Assembly (NCBI RefSeq): GCF_029868325.1
Contig: NZ_JARWNW010000251.1
Location: 1-64,000, forward strand
Reading direction: 5' to 3'
DNA length: 64,000 nucleotides
Source of the DNA: Nocardia carnea
GTDB taxonomy: Bacteria; Actinomycetota; Actinomycetes; Mycobacteriales; Mycobacteriaceae
Each line of letters starts with the position of its first letter. Position 1 is the first letter of the stretch. The notes beneath the pieces are model-generated. The model saw only the letters and a list, made by a program, of their open reading frames with translations. It was not told where the DNA came from and made no database searches. The position numbers and the translations under genes were made by a program. Shown here piece after piece: positions 33,722 to 43,102 of this stretch.

Positions 33722-35217
33722 TCCATCGTCGGGATGACGAAGCTGTTGCTCTCCTTGAGCCCGGCCGGCCAGCGCTGCGTCACCGTCTTGGTCTTGGTGT
33801 AGAAGCGGATCGAATCGGGGCCGTGCTGGTTCAAATCGCCGAACCCGGAGCGCTTCCAGCCGCCGAAGGTGTAGTAGGCGATCGGCACGGGGATCGGGAC
33901 GTTGATGCCGACCATGCCCACCTGGACCCGGGCCGCGAAGTTACGGGCGGCGTCACCGTCGCGGGTGAAAATCGCTACGCCGTTGCCGTATTCGTGGTCG
34001 TTGGCCAGCGCGAGAGCTTCCTCGTAGTCTTCGGCGCGCACCACGCTGAGCACGGGGCCGAAGATCTCGTCGGTGTAGATGGACATATTCTTGGTGACCC
34101 GGTCGAACAGGGTCGCGCCGACGAAATAGCCGTTCTCCGCGCCCTCCACGGTGAGCCCGCGCCCGTCCACGACCAGTTCGGCGCCCTCGTCGATGCCCTG
34201 CTGGACGTATTTCTTCACCCGGTCCACACCGTCGAGACCCACCAGCGGCCCGTAGTCCGCGCCCGGATCGTCGGATTTCCCGATATTGAGCTTGTGCACC
34301 CGATCGGTGAGCTTCTCGACCAGCCGGTTCGCGGTCTCCTCGCCGACCGGTACGGCCACCGAGATCGCCATGCAGCGCTCACCGGCCGAACCGTAACCGG
34401 CGCCGATCAACTGGTCGGCGACATCGTCGAGGTCGGCGTCCGGCATGACGATGGCATGGTTCTTCGCGCCGCCGAAGCACTGGGCGCGTTTACCGTTGGC
34501 GGTGGCGGTTTCGTAGATGTACTGCGCGATCGGGGTGGAGCCGACGAAGCCGACGGCCTTGATCCGGGGGTCGTGCAGGAGGGTGTCGACGGCTTCCTTG
34601 TCGCCGTTGACCACGTTGAACACGCCCTCGGGCAGACCGGCCTCGAGGAACAGTTCGGCGAGCCGCAGCGGGACCGAGGGGTCGCGTTCGGAGGGTTTGA
34701 GCACGAAGGCGTTACCGCAGGCAAGGGCCGGGCCGGCCTTCCACAGCGGAATCATCGCGGGGAAGTTGAACGGGGTGATCCCGGCGACCACACCCAGCGG
34801 CTGGCGCATCGAGTACACATCGATCCCGGTGCCGGCGCTCTCGGTGTATTCGCCCTTGAGCAGATGCGGGATACCGACGGCGAATTCGATGACCTCGAGC
34901 CCGCGCTGGATATCACCCTTGGCGTCGGGGATGGTCTTCCCGTGCTCGCTGGACAGCAGCGCGGCGAGGGAGTCCATTTCGTCGTTGACCAGGGTCAGGA
35001 ACTTCATCAGGATCCGGGCCCGGCGCTGCGGGTTCATCGCTGCCCAAGCAGGCTGCGCCGCTTCGGCATTCGCGATCGCCTGCTCGACCTCTGATTTGCT
35101 CGCCAGCGGCACCCGGGCCTGCACCTCGCCGAGGTTGGGGTCGTAGACATCGCCGAACCGGCCGGACGCGCCGGGGACCTGCTGCCCGCCGATGAAATGT
35201 GTGAGTTCTCGAACCAT
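33718..35217 (-). CDS. mmsA: Methylmalonate-semialdehyde dehydrogenase
   Basis: CoA-acylating aldehyde dehydrogenase of 499 residues that converts methylmalonate semialdehyde to propionyl-CoA, CO2 and NADH. It shows ALDH features: GVVAGITPFNFPAMIPLWK, LKPSERDPS, FVGSTPIAQYIY, and the active-site cysteine in GSAGERCMAISVAVPVG. The last is typical of MMSDH, which has this Arg-Cys-Met sequence. The C-terminal GMVGINVPIPVPIAYYTFGGWKRSGFGD is also family-specific. It is the first gene of the valine operon. A perfect 12-bp palindrome lies 86 bases upstream, the probable operator. Confidence 0.95.
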   Translation of the reverse strand: MVRELTHFIGGQQVPGASGRFGDVYDPNLGEVQARVPLASKSEVEQAIANAEAAQPAWAAMNPQRRARILMKFLTLVNDEMDSLAALLSSEHGKTIPDAKGDIQRGLEVIEFAVGIPHLLKGEYTESAGTGIDVYSMRQPLGVVAGITPFNFPAMIPLWKAGPALACGNAFVLKPSERDPSVPLRLAELFLEAGLPEGVFNVVNGDKEAVDTLLHDPRIKAVGFVGSTPIAQYIYETATANGKRAQCFGGAKNHAIVMPDADLDDVADQLIGAGYGSAGERCMAISVAVPVGEETANRLVEKLTDRVHKLNIGKSDDPGADYGPLVGLDGVDRVKKYVQQGIDEGAELVVDGRGLTVEGAENGYFVGATLFDRVTKNMSIYTDEIFGPVLSVVRAEDYEEALALANDHEYGNGVAIFTRDGDAARNFAARVQVGMVGINVPIPVPIAYYTFGGWKRSGFGDLNQHGPDSIRFYTKTKTVTQRWPAGLKESNSFVIPTME

Positions 35218-35302
35218 GCGATTCCTGCCTCGTGTCGGGGGTGGCGGGCGCGGCGCTGCGGCCGTCCGTCACACGAAGATCATTCTTGCGGGCGTCCAAT
35301 AG

Positions 35303-35314
35303 TTGGACGTCCAA
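35303..35314. promoter_or_regulatory. Palindromic operator candidate upstream of mmsA
   Basis: TTGGACGTCCAA is a perfect 12-bp palindrome, 86 bases upstream of the mmsA ATG. The seven bases CGTCCAA just before it (35294-35300) form a second inverted repeat with TTGGACG across a TAG spacer, making overlapping half-sites. The layout fits a dimeric TetR- or GntR-type repressor controlling the valine operon. No regulator gene is adjacent. Confidence 0.55.
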
Positions 35315-35447
35315 GCAAAACGATACACCCGGGCCCCACGACAAACCAGACTTCCCCGCAAGATATCCACCAACTGCGCAAACACCCCGCTCCGCGATTC
35401 ATCGGTGTGGTTGCGCAAAGCCTATCCGCAGCCGGCACCCGGCGGAA

Positions 35448-36677
35448 CTATCCCTCGGCGGACTTCTTCGCCGACCTGGTCAGCAGGTAACTACCGATCC
35501 CCAGCACCACCGCACCGACCACCAGAATCGCCCCGGACGCCCCCGCCGACTCCCCCGTCCAATCCACAACCGCCTCCACAGCCGCCATCGTCAGCGCGGC
35601 CGCACCGCCGAGACTCAGCACCCAGGAACGATCGGTGGCATAGAGAGCGAAACACACCACCGCGACCACGGTCGTGAGTACATACGCCGGCCACATCCGA
35701 TCGGATATATCGACGGTCTGGGCCCCGGCCACCGCCAGCACCACCCCGGCCACATAACCGGCCCACCGCTCGAGAACGGCACCCAACCGGGTCACGCCGA
35801 GCCAGCCGAAACCGAGCACGAGCAGTCCCGGACCGGTCAGGTCGTCGAGCCCCAGCACCTCGTCCAGCAAGCCCGATACCGAGGCGGCGCTGAACCCCGC
35901 GCACAGCAGTAACCCGAGCAACGAGGGCAACGCGGCATACCCGGCGACGGCGGCGAGCAGCCCCGCCACGGCGGCATACACCCAGGTGAGGTCGGTGGTG
36001 TCGTTCCCGTCGTCCAGAATGGCCCCGGCCGCGGCCGCAATACTCACCGCCGCCAGCGCGAAGAACACCGCCGCGAGCCGCGTACGAGCGGTATGACCGG
36101 TGGAGGCAGGCCGGCGCCACGCCGGCCGGAAGAGCATCGACCACCCGCCCGCGGTCGCCACACCGGCCACCGTCACACCCACCGCGACCAGCACGAACAA
36201 AACGAACCGGCCCAGCTTCGCCATATCGTCCCAGGACTCGGCCAGGACCAGCACCACACCACTCAGCAGCAATCCGGCACCCGCATAGGCCGCGATCTCG
36301 GCGAGCAACCGCGCCGGTGTGGGCCGCGGCTCCGGCTTTGCCAGCGCCGTCACCACCGCCCCCAACTGGGTTTCGTCCAGAACGCCCCGGCGTACCAGGT
36401 CGGCCAGGGCCGCGGGGGCACGTTCGGATACCGGACCTGCCGCCACCGCGACGCCGGCATCTGCGATCGGGTCGCCGCTGCCGCCACCATCGGGTGTCAT
36501 TCCGCTATCCATTCCAGACTTCGATCGCCCACGACCGGAATCGGTGCCAGCGGATACGGTCGGCGGATTCTTGCGTCGCACGCCGACCAGACGCCGGAGA
36601 CCACCGAAACCTGCAGGGCGCGACTCACCCCGGCCACCCTGTTGCGACGCTTCCGGCGCCGAATCCTGTTCGGCCAC
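35448..36677 (-). CDS. DUF2157-like multi-pass membrane protein
   Basis: 409-residue integral membrane protein. A hydrophilic N-terminus of about 90 residues contains a possible recognition segment (LADLVRRGVLDETQLGAVVTAL), the kind of soluble N-terminal helix pair found in DUF2157 proteins. About eleven hydrophobic helices follow (for example LLLSGVVLVLAESWDDMAKLGRFVLFVLVAVGVTVAG), ending in a short basic tail (TRSAKKSAEG). The chosen GTG start lacks a clear ribosome site; a start at Met56 (about 36512) would drop the low-complexity leader. It is convergent with nothing and divergent from the amidohydrolase. Function unknown. Confidence 0.65.
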   Translation of the reverse strand: MAEQDSAPEASQQGGRGESRPAGFGGLRRLVGVRRKNPPTVSAGTDSGRGRSKSGMDSGMTPDGGGSGDPIADAGVAVAAGPVSERAPAALADLVRRGVLDETQLGAVVTALAKPEPRPTPARLLAEIAAYAGAGLLLSGVVLVLAESWDDMAKLGRFVLFVLVAVGVTVAGVATAGGWSMLFRPAWRRPASTGHTARTRLAAVFFALAAVSIAAAAGAILDDGNDTTDLTWVYAAVAGLLAAVAGYAALPSLLGLLLCAGFSAASVSGLLDEVLGLDDLTGPGLLVLGFGWLGVTRLGAVLERWAGYVAGVVLAVAGAQTVDISDRMWPAYVLTTVVAVVCFALYATDRSWVLSLGGAAALTMAAVEAVVDWTGESAGASGAILVVGAVVLGIGSYLLTRSAKKSAEG

Positions 36678-36799
36678 AGCACCCAGTATGCCGCCCCGAA
36701 CGCCGACTTTCGCGGCGCGAGATCAAACCCGCCCACCGGCGCTGGTCACGCGCTACGCTCGGGCCCGCGAACCGACGATCATCGCAGGAAGGCAGCGCT

Positions 36800-37858
36800 G
36801 TGGACATCGGCGATATCCGGATCATCGACGCGCATATCCACCAGTGGGACCCGTTCGGCAATCCGCGCGAGTTCAGTCGTACGGCCAAACTGCTGCGCAC
36901 CCTCCCGCTGCCCCTCGGGCTCGCCGTGCGGCTGGCGCCGCGGCGGGACCGGGAGTTCATCGGGGAGCCGTCGGCGTATCTGGGTCCGTATCTGCCCGCC
37001 GACTACCGCACCGACGCCGGTGCGGTACCGGTCGAGTCGGTGGTGCATATCGAGGTCGAGTGGGCCGGGCCGAAGGCCGAGGAAACCCGCTGGGTCACCG
37101 CCTTGCCGTTCGGTGTGGACACCCCCGCACTCGCGGCGGTCAGCGGGGGTGGTTCCCCGGCCGATCCGGGTTTCGCCGAACTCCTCGAAGCCCACCTGTC
37201 GGCTTCGCCACTGGTACGTGGTATCCGCAGTGGGGTCGCCCACCACCCGGATACCGGAATCCGTAGTTTCGCCGACGGACCGAACACCTTGCGCAGCCCG
37301 GCATTCCTCGACGGTTTCGCCGCCCTCGCCGAACGCGATCTGGCCTTCGAGGCCTGGGTGTACTCGCATCAGATCCCGGCGGTGACCGCGCTCGCCCAGC
37401 GCTATCCGGAAGCCACGATCATCCTGAACCACCTGGGCACGCCCGCCGGGATCTTCGGCCCGGTGGGCAAACACACCGGCCGCGATACCGATGCGCGCAC
37501 CGGAATACTCGAACGGTGGCGCACCGCTATCGCCGACCTGGCCGAATCCCCGAATGTGGTGGCGAAGGTCAGCGGCCTGATGATGCCGATTCTCGGGCAT
37601 CCGGTACCGCGCGCGGGCACCCCGACGCCGGTCGCCGAACTCACCGACCGCATCGGCCCGCTGCTGCGGCACGCCGCCGGCACCTTCGGCGCCGACCGCC
37701 TCATCTGGGGATCAAACTTCCCGGTCGACCGCCCGATCACCTCGATCACCAACAGCGCGGAAGCAGTGGCGACCGTCCTGGCCGATCACCTCGGTGATTC
37801 CGCAGCGCTGGAGAAAGTCTTCCGCACGAACGCCCAGCGCGTCTACCGGCTGGACTGA
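36800..37858 (+). CDS. Amidohydrolase family protein (PF04909 type)
   Basis: 352-residue TIM-barrel metal hydrolase of the amidohydrolase-2 group, which includes lactonases (4-sulfomuconolactone, L-rhamnono/L-fucono-lactone) and decarboxylases. Metal-binding motif HxH appears as IIDAHIHQWDP at the N-terminus; later motifs are LVRGIRSGVAHHPD, ATIILNHLGTPAG (metal His) and the C-terminal RLIWGSNFPVDRP with the catalytic Asp/Asn region. The start is GTG behind GGAAGGCAGC; the frame is open far upstream in antisense to the membrane protein gene. No neighbouring pathway genes reveal the substrate; lactone hydrolysis is the best guess. Confidence 0.82.
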   Translation: MDIGDIRIIDAHIHQWDPFGNPREFSRTAKLLRTLPLPLGLAVRLAPRRDREFIGEPSAYLGPYLPADYRTDAGAVPVESVVHIEVEWAGPKAEETRWVTALPFGVDTPALAAVSGGGSPADPGFAELLEAHLSASPLVRGIRSGVAHHPDTGIRSFADGPNTLRSPAFLDGFAALAERDLAFEAWVYSHQIPAVTALAQRYPEATIILNHLGTPAGIFGPVGKHTGRDTDARTGILERWRTAIADLAESPNVVAKVSGLMMPILGHPVPRAGTPTPVAELTDRIGPLLRHAAGTFGADRLIWGSNFPVDRPITSITNSAEAVATVLADHLGDSAALEKVFRTNAQRVYRLD

Positions 37859-37936
37859 GGCGATTCGGTCGCGCTGCATGATGATCGTGATCGGCGTGGG
37901 CTCGGCTTTCGATGCCCACCGATACGGGCGTGGGCG

Positions 37937-38701
37937 CTACCTCCCGGTCATCGACGCGTACATCGTGACCAAAGCACGGTTGCCGGCGGCCGCAGTGGTT
38001 TCGTCGGCGCAGAGCATACGCAGCGCGCGCCGCAGCAGAGCCGGATCGAGCTCGTCCAGCGCCGGTCCGCCGCGGGGGGAGGGCAGCTCGGGTAGTTCGA
38101 GGGCGTTGCCGTAGGGATCGGTGGTTTCGTCCACCTGCTCGGTGGCCGTTTCGACTCCGCCGATCAGTCGGTCGATACTCAGCCCGCGTACGGCGAGCAG
38201 ATCGCGGGGATGGTCGTCCAGCCGTTCGGCCAGCAGGCAGACGACCGCGATCGCATGTTTGCACGGCCAGCCCGGGTCCGGGCAGCTACAGCCGAAGTCG
38301 ATATCGGCGGCGGTTTCCGGCACCAGATGCGGGGCGAGTTCGCGGGGCAGGTCGCCGGACACTATCCGCGCCAGCATCCCCGGCGCGGACCGGATCACCT
38401 CCACCACCAGTTCCACTTCCTCCGGCCGCAACCGGCGGATCTCGCAGGTGGTGGTGAACGGGCGCGGCTGGCTGCCCTGTACCTCGGCGGTGACGAGCCC
38501 CGGTTCGATGCGGTAACTCACCACCTGACCCGCCCGCGCATAGGTGCGCCCGCGCGCGAGCCGGCCGGGGTCGGCGAGCCGTTCCATCACCTCGAGCAGC
38601 GCCTTGCCCCAGAAGTTGCGGGCGAATCCGCCGCGGCGGTTGCGGGTCGATGCCCCGCCGGATACCGGCCGGCGTTTCCCGTATTCGGCGAAATCGGCCA
38701 C
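37937..38701 (-). CDS. SWIM zinc-finger protein
   Basis: 254-residue protein with a SWIM-type zinc finger (CxCxnCxH), seen as FGCSCPDPGWPCKHAIAVVC near the middle, preceded by an N-terminal region with FWGKALLEVMERLADPGRL and RGRTYARAGQVVSYRIEPG. SWIM proteins paired with SNF2 helicases are a recurring bacterial two-gene unit. Here the GTG start overlaps the helicase stop as TAGTG, so the two are translated together and probably act as one complex on DNA. Much of the open frame upstream of 38701 is antisense to the helicase. A role in DNA repair or chromatin-like remodelling is inference. Confidence 0.85.
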   Translation of the reverse strand: MADFAEYGKRRPVSGGASTRNRRGGFARNFWGKALLEVMERLADPGRLARGRTYARAGQVVSYRIEPGLVTAEVQGSQPRPFTTTCEIRRLRPEEVELVVEVIRSAPGMLARIVSGDLPRELAPHLVPETAADIDFGCSCPDPGWPCKHAIAVVCLLAERLDDHPRDLLAVRGLSIDRLIGGVETATEQVDETTDPYGNALELPELPSPRGGPALDELDPALLRRALRMLCADETTAAAGNRALVTMYASMTGR

Positions 38702-41505
38702 TACTCTCCCACCGCCTCGGCGCCCAGGCTGAACAAGCGGGCCAGATCGTCGTCGCCGAGTTCGGTGATCCAGTTCTCCCCCACTCCGATCGCGAGATCG
38801 GCGAGTTCGCGTTTCCCGGTGATCATTTCGTCGATCCGCTCCTCGATCGTGTCGACGCAGACCAGTTTCCGCACCTGCACCGCGCGCTGCTGCCCGATCC
38901 GGAAGGCGCGGTCGGTGGCCTGGTTCTCCACGGCAGGATTCCACCAGCGGTCCAGATGCACCACATGATTCGCGGCGGTCAGGTTCAGCCCTGTTCCGCC
39001 GGCCTTTAGCGAAAGCAGCATGAGCGGCGGTCCGTCCGCCCGCTGGAATGCCTCCACCATGCCGTCGCGGCGCTTCTTGGCTACCCCGCCGTGCAGGAAC
39101 GGAATCGGGCTGCCGAAACGCTCGGTGAGATACGGGGCGATGAGCTCCCCGAACTCCCGGAACTGGGTGAACAGCAGCGCCTTCTCCCCTTCCGCGAGCA
39201 CGGCGTCGAGCACATCCTCGACCAGCGCCAGCTTCCCGGAGCGATGCGCGCCCCGGCGCAGCACGGCGGAGGAATCCCCGAGGAAATGAGCCGGATGGTT
39301 GCACACCTGCTTCAACTTGGTGAGCGCACCGAGTACGGCTCCCTTGCGGGCCATTCCCTTGGCGTCACGCAGTTTTTCGAGCATATCCTCGACAACGGCC
39401 TGATACAGCGCCGCCTGTTCGACGGTGAGATTGGCCCGCACGGTCATCTCGAATTTCTCGGGAAGATCATCGATCACGGCCGGATCGGTTTTCACACGGC
39501 GCAGCAGGAACGGCGAGGTTACCGCGCGCAGCCGGGTGACGGCGCTCTGATCGTTCTCCCGTTCGATCGGCACGGCGAAACGGGCACGGAAAGTCTGCGG
39601 GCTGCCCAGTAACTTCGGTACCGCGAAATCGAAGAGGGAGCGTAGTTCCTCCAGCCGGTTCTCCACCGGGGTGCCGGTGAGCGCGAGCCGATGCCGGGCC
39701 GGTAACGCCCGCGCCGCCCGCGCCTGCCGGGTGGCGGCGTTCTTGATGTGCTGCGCCTCGTCGAGAACCACCCGCTCCCACTGCTGCCGCGACAGATCGG
39801 CGATATCGCGGGCGAGCAACGCGTAGGTGGTGATCACCAGATCGGCCCCGGCCACGGCTGTATCCAGATCGCCGCCCTGGGCGCGGCCGGGCCCGTGGTG
39901 CACCAGAACCTGCAGATCCGGGGCGAACCGCGCGGCTTCCCGCTGCCAGTTGCCCACCACCGACATCGGGCACACCAGCACCGTCGGCCGCGGAGTGGTG
40001 ACGCCTTCGCGTTCGTGTAGCAGCAGCGCGAGGACCTGGATCGTCTTCCCGAGACCCATATCGTCGGCGAGGATCGCCCCGCAGTTCAACCGGTTCATCG
40101 TGGCCAGCCACGCCAGCCCCCGCTCCTGGTACGGGCGGAGCTGCGCCTTCAGCCGGGCCGGTGCGGCCACCGGTTCCTGCGCGCGGCCGGAGTCGAAAAG
40201 GGCTGCCGGCCACCCCTCGGCGGTGACCTCGGTGAGCGGTACCCGCCCGGCCTGGTTCGCCGCGATCTCACCGAGAAGATCGGCGAGAGTGATCTCGTTG
40301 TCGCCGGTGTGCAGCGCGACGAATTTCGCGGCGGCGGCGAGGGCACCGTGATCGGCCTGCACCCATTCCCCGCGTAACCGCACCAGATCCGATTGCACCG
40401 AGATCAGCTGCCGCATCTCGGGCTCGGACAGCACGGTATCGCCGAGTGCCAGCTCCCAGCGGTAGGACACCAGCCCGTCCAGGCCGACCGTGCTCTGGGC
40501 GGCGGGCACCGCGGCGCCGCTCACCCGTAGCCGCAGGGTCGGTTCGGTGATATTCCAGGCTCGCGGCAGCAGCAGCGGGATCCCCGCGGCCGACAACGCC
40601 TGTGCGCCGTGCGCCACCAGATCGGCCACCACTTCCGTCGGCAGAAGCAGGTCGAGGCTGTGCGAATCGGCCGGGACATCGCGGAGCCGCGGATAGGCGC
40701 GCTGCGCTTTCCCCAGCCATTCCAGGCCGGTCCGTACTTCGTCCGCGATTCCCGGCACCGGAATCGGCCGCGGCGCCGCGCCGTCGGCACGCAGGCAGAC
40801 CTCCAGCCGCCACAACGCGGAATCCCCGGGCATTTCGGCGAATTCGCCGTCCGGCTCGCGCAATCGCAACACCAGCTCCGGTTCGCCGGACGATAGCGTC
40901 TCCCGCCAGTGCCGCAGCACTTCGGCCACCTGGTAGCTGCCCGACTCCACCGGAACGTCCGCCGACAATGCGTGGGCCAGCGGATGTGGATGGGCATCCG
41001 CGGCGAGCAGTTCGCGCACCATCGGATCGGTGAGCTCGGTGACCATATCGTCGAGCACATCGGCCGGCTCACCCGCGACGCGCAGCGCCGGCGGTGCCAG
41101 CGCCGCGAGTTCGGCCAGCCAGGCACGCTGACCTGGTCCGCCGACCGGCCGCCAGCGCGCCCACCACTGGCCGTCCTCGCGCCGCAATTCCGGCACCACC
41201 GCGCCCGCGCGTATCCACCTTTCCAATCCGAGTGCGAGGTGCGCGAGGAACCGCAGATCACCGGCCACGGCCGCGGCCGGCAACCGCTGCCGTAAGGCGG
41301 CGGCCGCGGCGGCGGGCACGAGCGCGTGAGCCCGGACGGTTTCCCGCCGGGCACCGGCCTCGTCCACCAGGAGCACTTCGGCGCGGTGCCGGAACCGCGA
41401 CTCCGCCAGTACCGAGCCGAGCAGGCCCCCGACCGCCTCGCCCTCCTCACCCGGGGCACGCCACAGCAGTAGCCCGGCTCCGGGCGACCACAGTCCGTGC
41501 AGCAT
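38701..41505 (-). CDS. SNF2/RapA-family helicase
   Basis: 934-residue superfamily 2 ATPase resembling mycobacterial HelZ. An N-terminal SNF2-associated domain (about 1-450) precedes the two RecA lobes. Motifs: I ADDMGLGKTIQVLAL, Ia VCPMSVVGNWQRE, II LDEAQHIKN, III ALTGTPVENRLEELRSLFDF, then HRSGKLALVEDVLDAVL, IV LFTQFREFGELI, V LLSLKAGGTGLNLTAANHVVHLDRWWNPAVE, VI QATDRAFRIGQ. Double-stranded DNA translocase activity is expected. It couples to the SWIM gene downstream through TAGTG, matching a widespread SNF2-SWIM pair whose cellular function is unsettled. Confidence 0.92.
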   Translation of the reverse strand: MLHGLWSPGAGLLLWRAPGEEGEAVGGLLGSVLAESRFRHRAEVLLVDEAGARRETVRAHALVPAAAAAALRQRLPAAAVAGDLRFLAHLALGLERWIRAGAVVPELRREDGQWWARWRPVGGPGQRAWLAELAALAPPALRVAGEPADVLDDMVTELTDPMVRELLAADAHPHPLAHALSADVPVESGSYQVAEVLRHWRETLSSGEPELVLRLREPDGEFAEMPGDSALWRLEVCLRADGAAPRPIPVPGIADEVRTGLEWLGKAQRAYPRLRDVPADSHSLDLLLPTEVVADLVAHGAQALSAAGIPLLLPRAWNITEPTLRLRVSGAAVPAAQSTVGLDGLVSYRWELALGDTVLSEPEMRQLISVQSDLVRLRGEWVQADHGALAAAAKFVALHTGDNEITLADLLGEIAANQAGRVPLTEVTAEGWPAALFDSGRAQEPVAAPARLKAQLRPYQERGLAWLATMNRLNCGAILADDMGLGKTIQVLALLLHEREGVTTPRPTVLVCPMSVVGNWQREAARFAPDLQVLVHHGPGRAQGGDLDTAVAGADLVITTYALLARDIADLSRQQWERVVLDEAQHIKNAATRQARAARALPARHRLALTGTPVENRLEELRSLFDFAVPKLLGSPQTFRARFAVPIERENDQSAVTRLRAVTSPFLLRRVKTDPAVIDDLPEKFEMTVRANLTVEQAALYQAVVEDMLEKLRDAKGMARKGAVLGALTKLKQVCNHPAHFLGDSSAVLRRGAHRSGKLALVEDVLDAVLAEGEKALLFTQFREFGELIAPYLTERFGSPIPFLHGGVAKKRRDGMVEAFQRADGPPLMLLSLKAGGTGLNLTAANHVVHLDRWWNPAVENQATDRAFRIGQQRAVQVRKLVCVDTIEERIDEMITGKRELADLAIGVGENWITELGDDDLARLFSLGAEAVGE

Positions 41506-41791
41506 GGCCCCATCAAATCAGCCCGGTCCGACACGCCGTGAACCGTCCCCGCCCACTCCCGTCCGGACCCCGCTCCGGCGCGCCGGGCCATTTCTGGATT
41601 TATCCCCCATATCGGCACATACTGGGAAATATCCGCTGGTCACCGCTGTTATCCGCCATCCACGCCCGCCGGGCGGAGCCCGCACCGGGCGAGCTGTCCG
41701 GCAGCGGCATGCGGCAGGCGGCGCACACCGGCCCCGGAACAGCGGTCCCCACAGCACACAGCGGCGTCATCGAACAGCGGAGGGCAGCAGT

Positions 41792-42154
41792 ATGACAATT
41801 CTGCTCCAGGTTCTCGAGCAGAGCTACACGCCGACCACACCCTGGGAGCGGCGGAAGTTCACCTTCGTGGATGCCGGCAAGATCGTCGGTATGCGGCTGG
41901 ACGGCCAGTGCGGTGTCTGGCTGGATCTGTCCCGGCCCGGCGAATCGCAGCGGCTCGCCCACACCGATCGGCCCGAGGATGCCATCACGTTCCTGCTCAC
42001 GGCCTTCGCCAAGATCGCCGAATGTCTCGACAGCGGCGGTTCCTGGGTGATCGGCCACGACGGGGCGCATATCGAATCCCTGGTCGCTACGCGTTTCCCA
42101 CCGCGTAGCAGCGGGGTCGACAACGACGAGCTGCTGGCCCGCGCCTGGCTGTGA
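41792..42154 (+). CDS. Hypothetical protein, 120 residues
   Basis: Short soluble protein beginning MTILLQVLEQSYTPTTPWER with a good ribosome site (GGAGGGCAGCAGT). It contains FVDAGKIVGMRLDGQCGVWLDLSRPGE and FLLTAFAKIAECLDSGGSWVIG, reading like a compact alpha/beta domain. No signal peptide or membrane helix is seen. Its nearest plus-strand neighbour is the HNH lipoprotein 50 bases downstream, so the two may form an operon. I do not recognise the family. The codon use is typical for the genome and it is probably a real gene. Confidence 0.65.
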   Translation: MTILLQVLEQSYTPTTPWERRKFTFVDAGKIVGMRLDGQCGVWLDLSRPGESQRLAHTDRPEDAITFLLTAFAKIAECLDSGGSWVIGHDGAHIESLVATRFPPRSSGVDNDELLARAWL

Positions 42155-42205
42155 TCCACCGGGCGCCGGAACCTGTCGGCGCCCTCGGGTATACCGGTAA
42201 CCGTG

Positions 42206-42913
42206 ATGACACGGGGGAAGATTCACACGGTTTCCGCACTGCTCACCGCCTGCTTGGTCGGCCTGCTCGCCGCCTGCGCGGTCCCGCCGGGCCTGCGGCC
42301 CGCACCCGGTAGCCCCGGGCGCGCTCAACTCGAACAACTCCTCGCCGCGGTCCGGGTGGTTCCCGAACGCCCGCACACCGGCGGCTACGAGCGTGATTGC
42401 GGGTCCGGGCAGGGGTGCGTTTTCGGGCCGGCCTGGTCCGATGATCACGACGGCCCGGGCGGCCACGACGGCTGCGATACCCGCAACAATGTCCTCGCCC
42501 GGCAGCTGGTGGAAGTCGCGTTCCGCCCGGGCACCGGGGGCTGCGTCGTCCAGTCCGGCATCCTGGCCGATCCGTATACCGGCAATCGGATGGTGTTCAG
42601 CAAAGAAAACGCCCAGCAGCTGCCCGTGGACCATATCTATCCGCTGGCCGCCGCCTGGGATATGGGAGCCGCCACCTGGTCACCGGCGCAGCGCATCCGC
42701 TTCGCGAACGATATCGAGTACAACCTGCAGGCCACCGACCGCGCGACCAATACCGATAAAAGCGACAGCACACCCGCCGAGTGGTTACCACCGTCGCGTC
42801 CGGGACACTGCTACTACGCGGGCCGGTACCTCACGGTCGCCGTGCGGTACCAGCTCCCGGTCACCGGCGCGGACCATGCGGTATTGCGCGATATCACGGC
42901 GCGGTGCGACTGA
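42206..42913 (+). CDS. HNH-type nuclease lipoprotein
   Basis: 235-residue exported protein. An N-terminal hydrophobic segment (VSALLTACLVGLLAAC) ends in a lipobox LAAC, predicting lipid anchoring outside the membrane. The mature domain is of the DUF1524/HNH type. The catalytic ββα-metal core is seen in VDHIYPLAAAWDMGA (Asp-His) and FANDIEYNLQATDRATNTDKSD (Asn), followed by PAEWLPP; Cys pairs (RDCGSGQGCVFG) may form disulfides. It probably cuts DNA outside the cell. A TATACC box about 10 bases upstream suggests a leaderless transcript; GTG at 42203 is an alternative start. The 190 bases after it, before the convergent rhodanese gene, hold no supported gene. Confidence 0.82.
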   Translation: MTRGKIHTVSALLTACLVGLLAACAVPPGLRPAPGSPGRAQLEQLLAAVRVVPERPHTGGYERDCGSGQGCVFGPAWSDDHDGPGGHDGCDTRNNVLARQLVEVAFRPGTGGCVVQSGILADPYTGNRMVFSKENAQQLPVDHIYPLAAAWDMGAATWSPAQRIRFANDIEYNLQATDRATNTDKSDSTPAEWLPPSRPGHCYYAGRYLTVAVRYQLPVTGADHAVLRDITARCD

Positions 42914-43102
42914 TATGCACGACACCGAGACGCGCGCCGCCCCGGACGCCGTGGGTCGCGAGCCGGCCGTGCGCCCGGCTACCGCGGGGCGGCGGGGATC
43001 GGCGCCTCGAACCCGCCGTGCGTCAAGGCCGGCGTCCGGCCATATCGGCGAGCAGGCTACCGGCAACCGAGCGCATCCACACCGCGCTGGACCAACGCCG
43101 GA

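Noticed and set aside
35232..35912. Plus-strand frame upstream of and across the DUF2157-like gene
   Set aside because: It covers the mmsA operator and then runs antisense to a membrane protein gene; composition is His/Arg/Pro-rich.
42914..43102. Plus-strand frame after the HNH lipoprotein starting MHDTETRAAPDAVG
   Set aside because: It runs into antisense of the rhodanese gene, with Arg/Ala-rich unconserved translation and no ribosome site.
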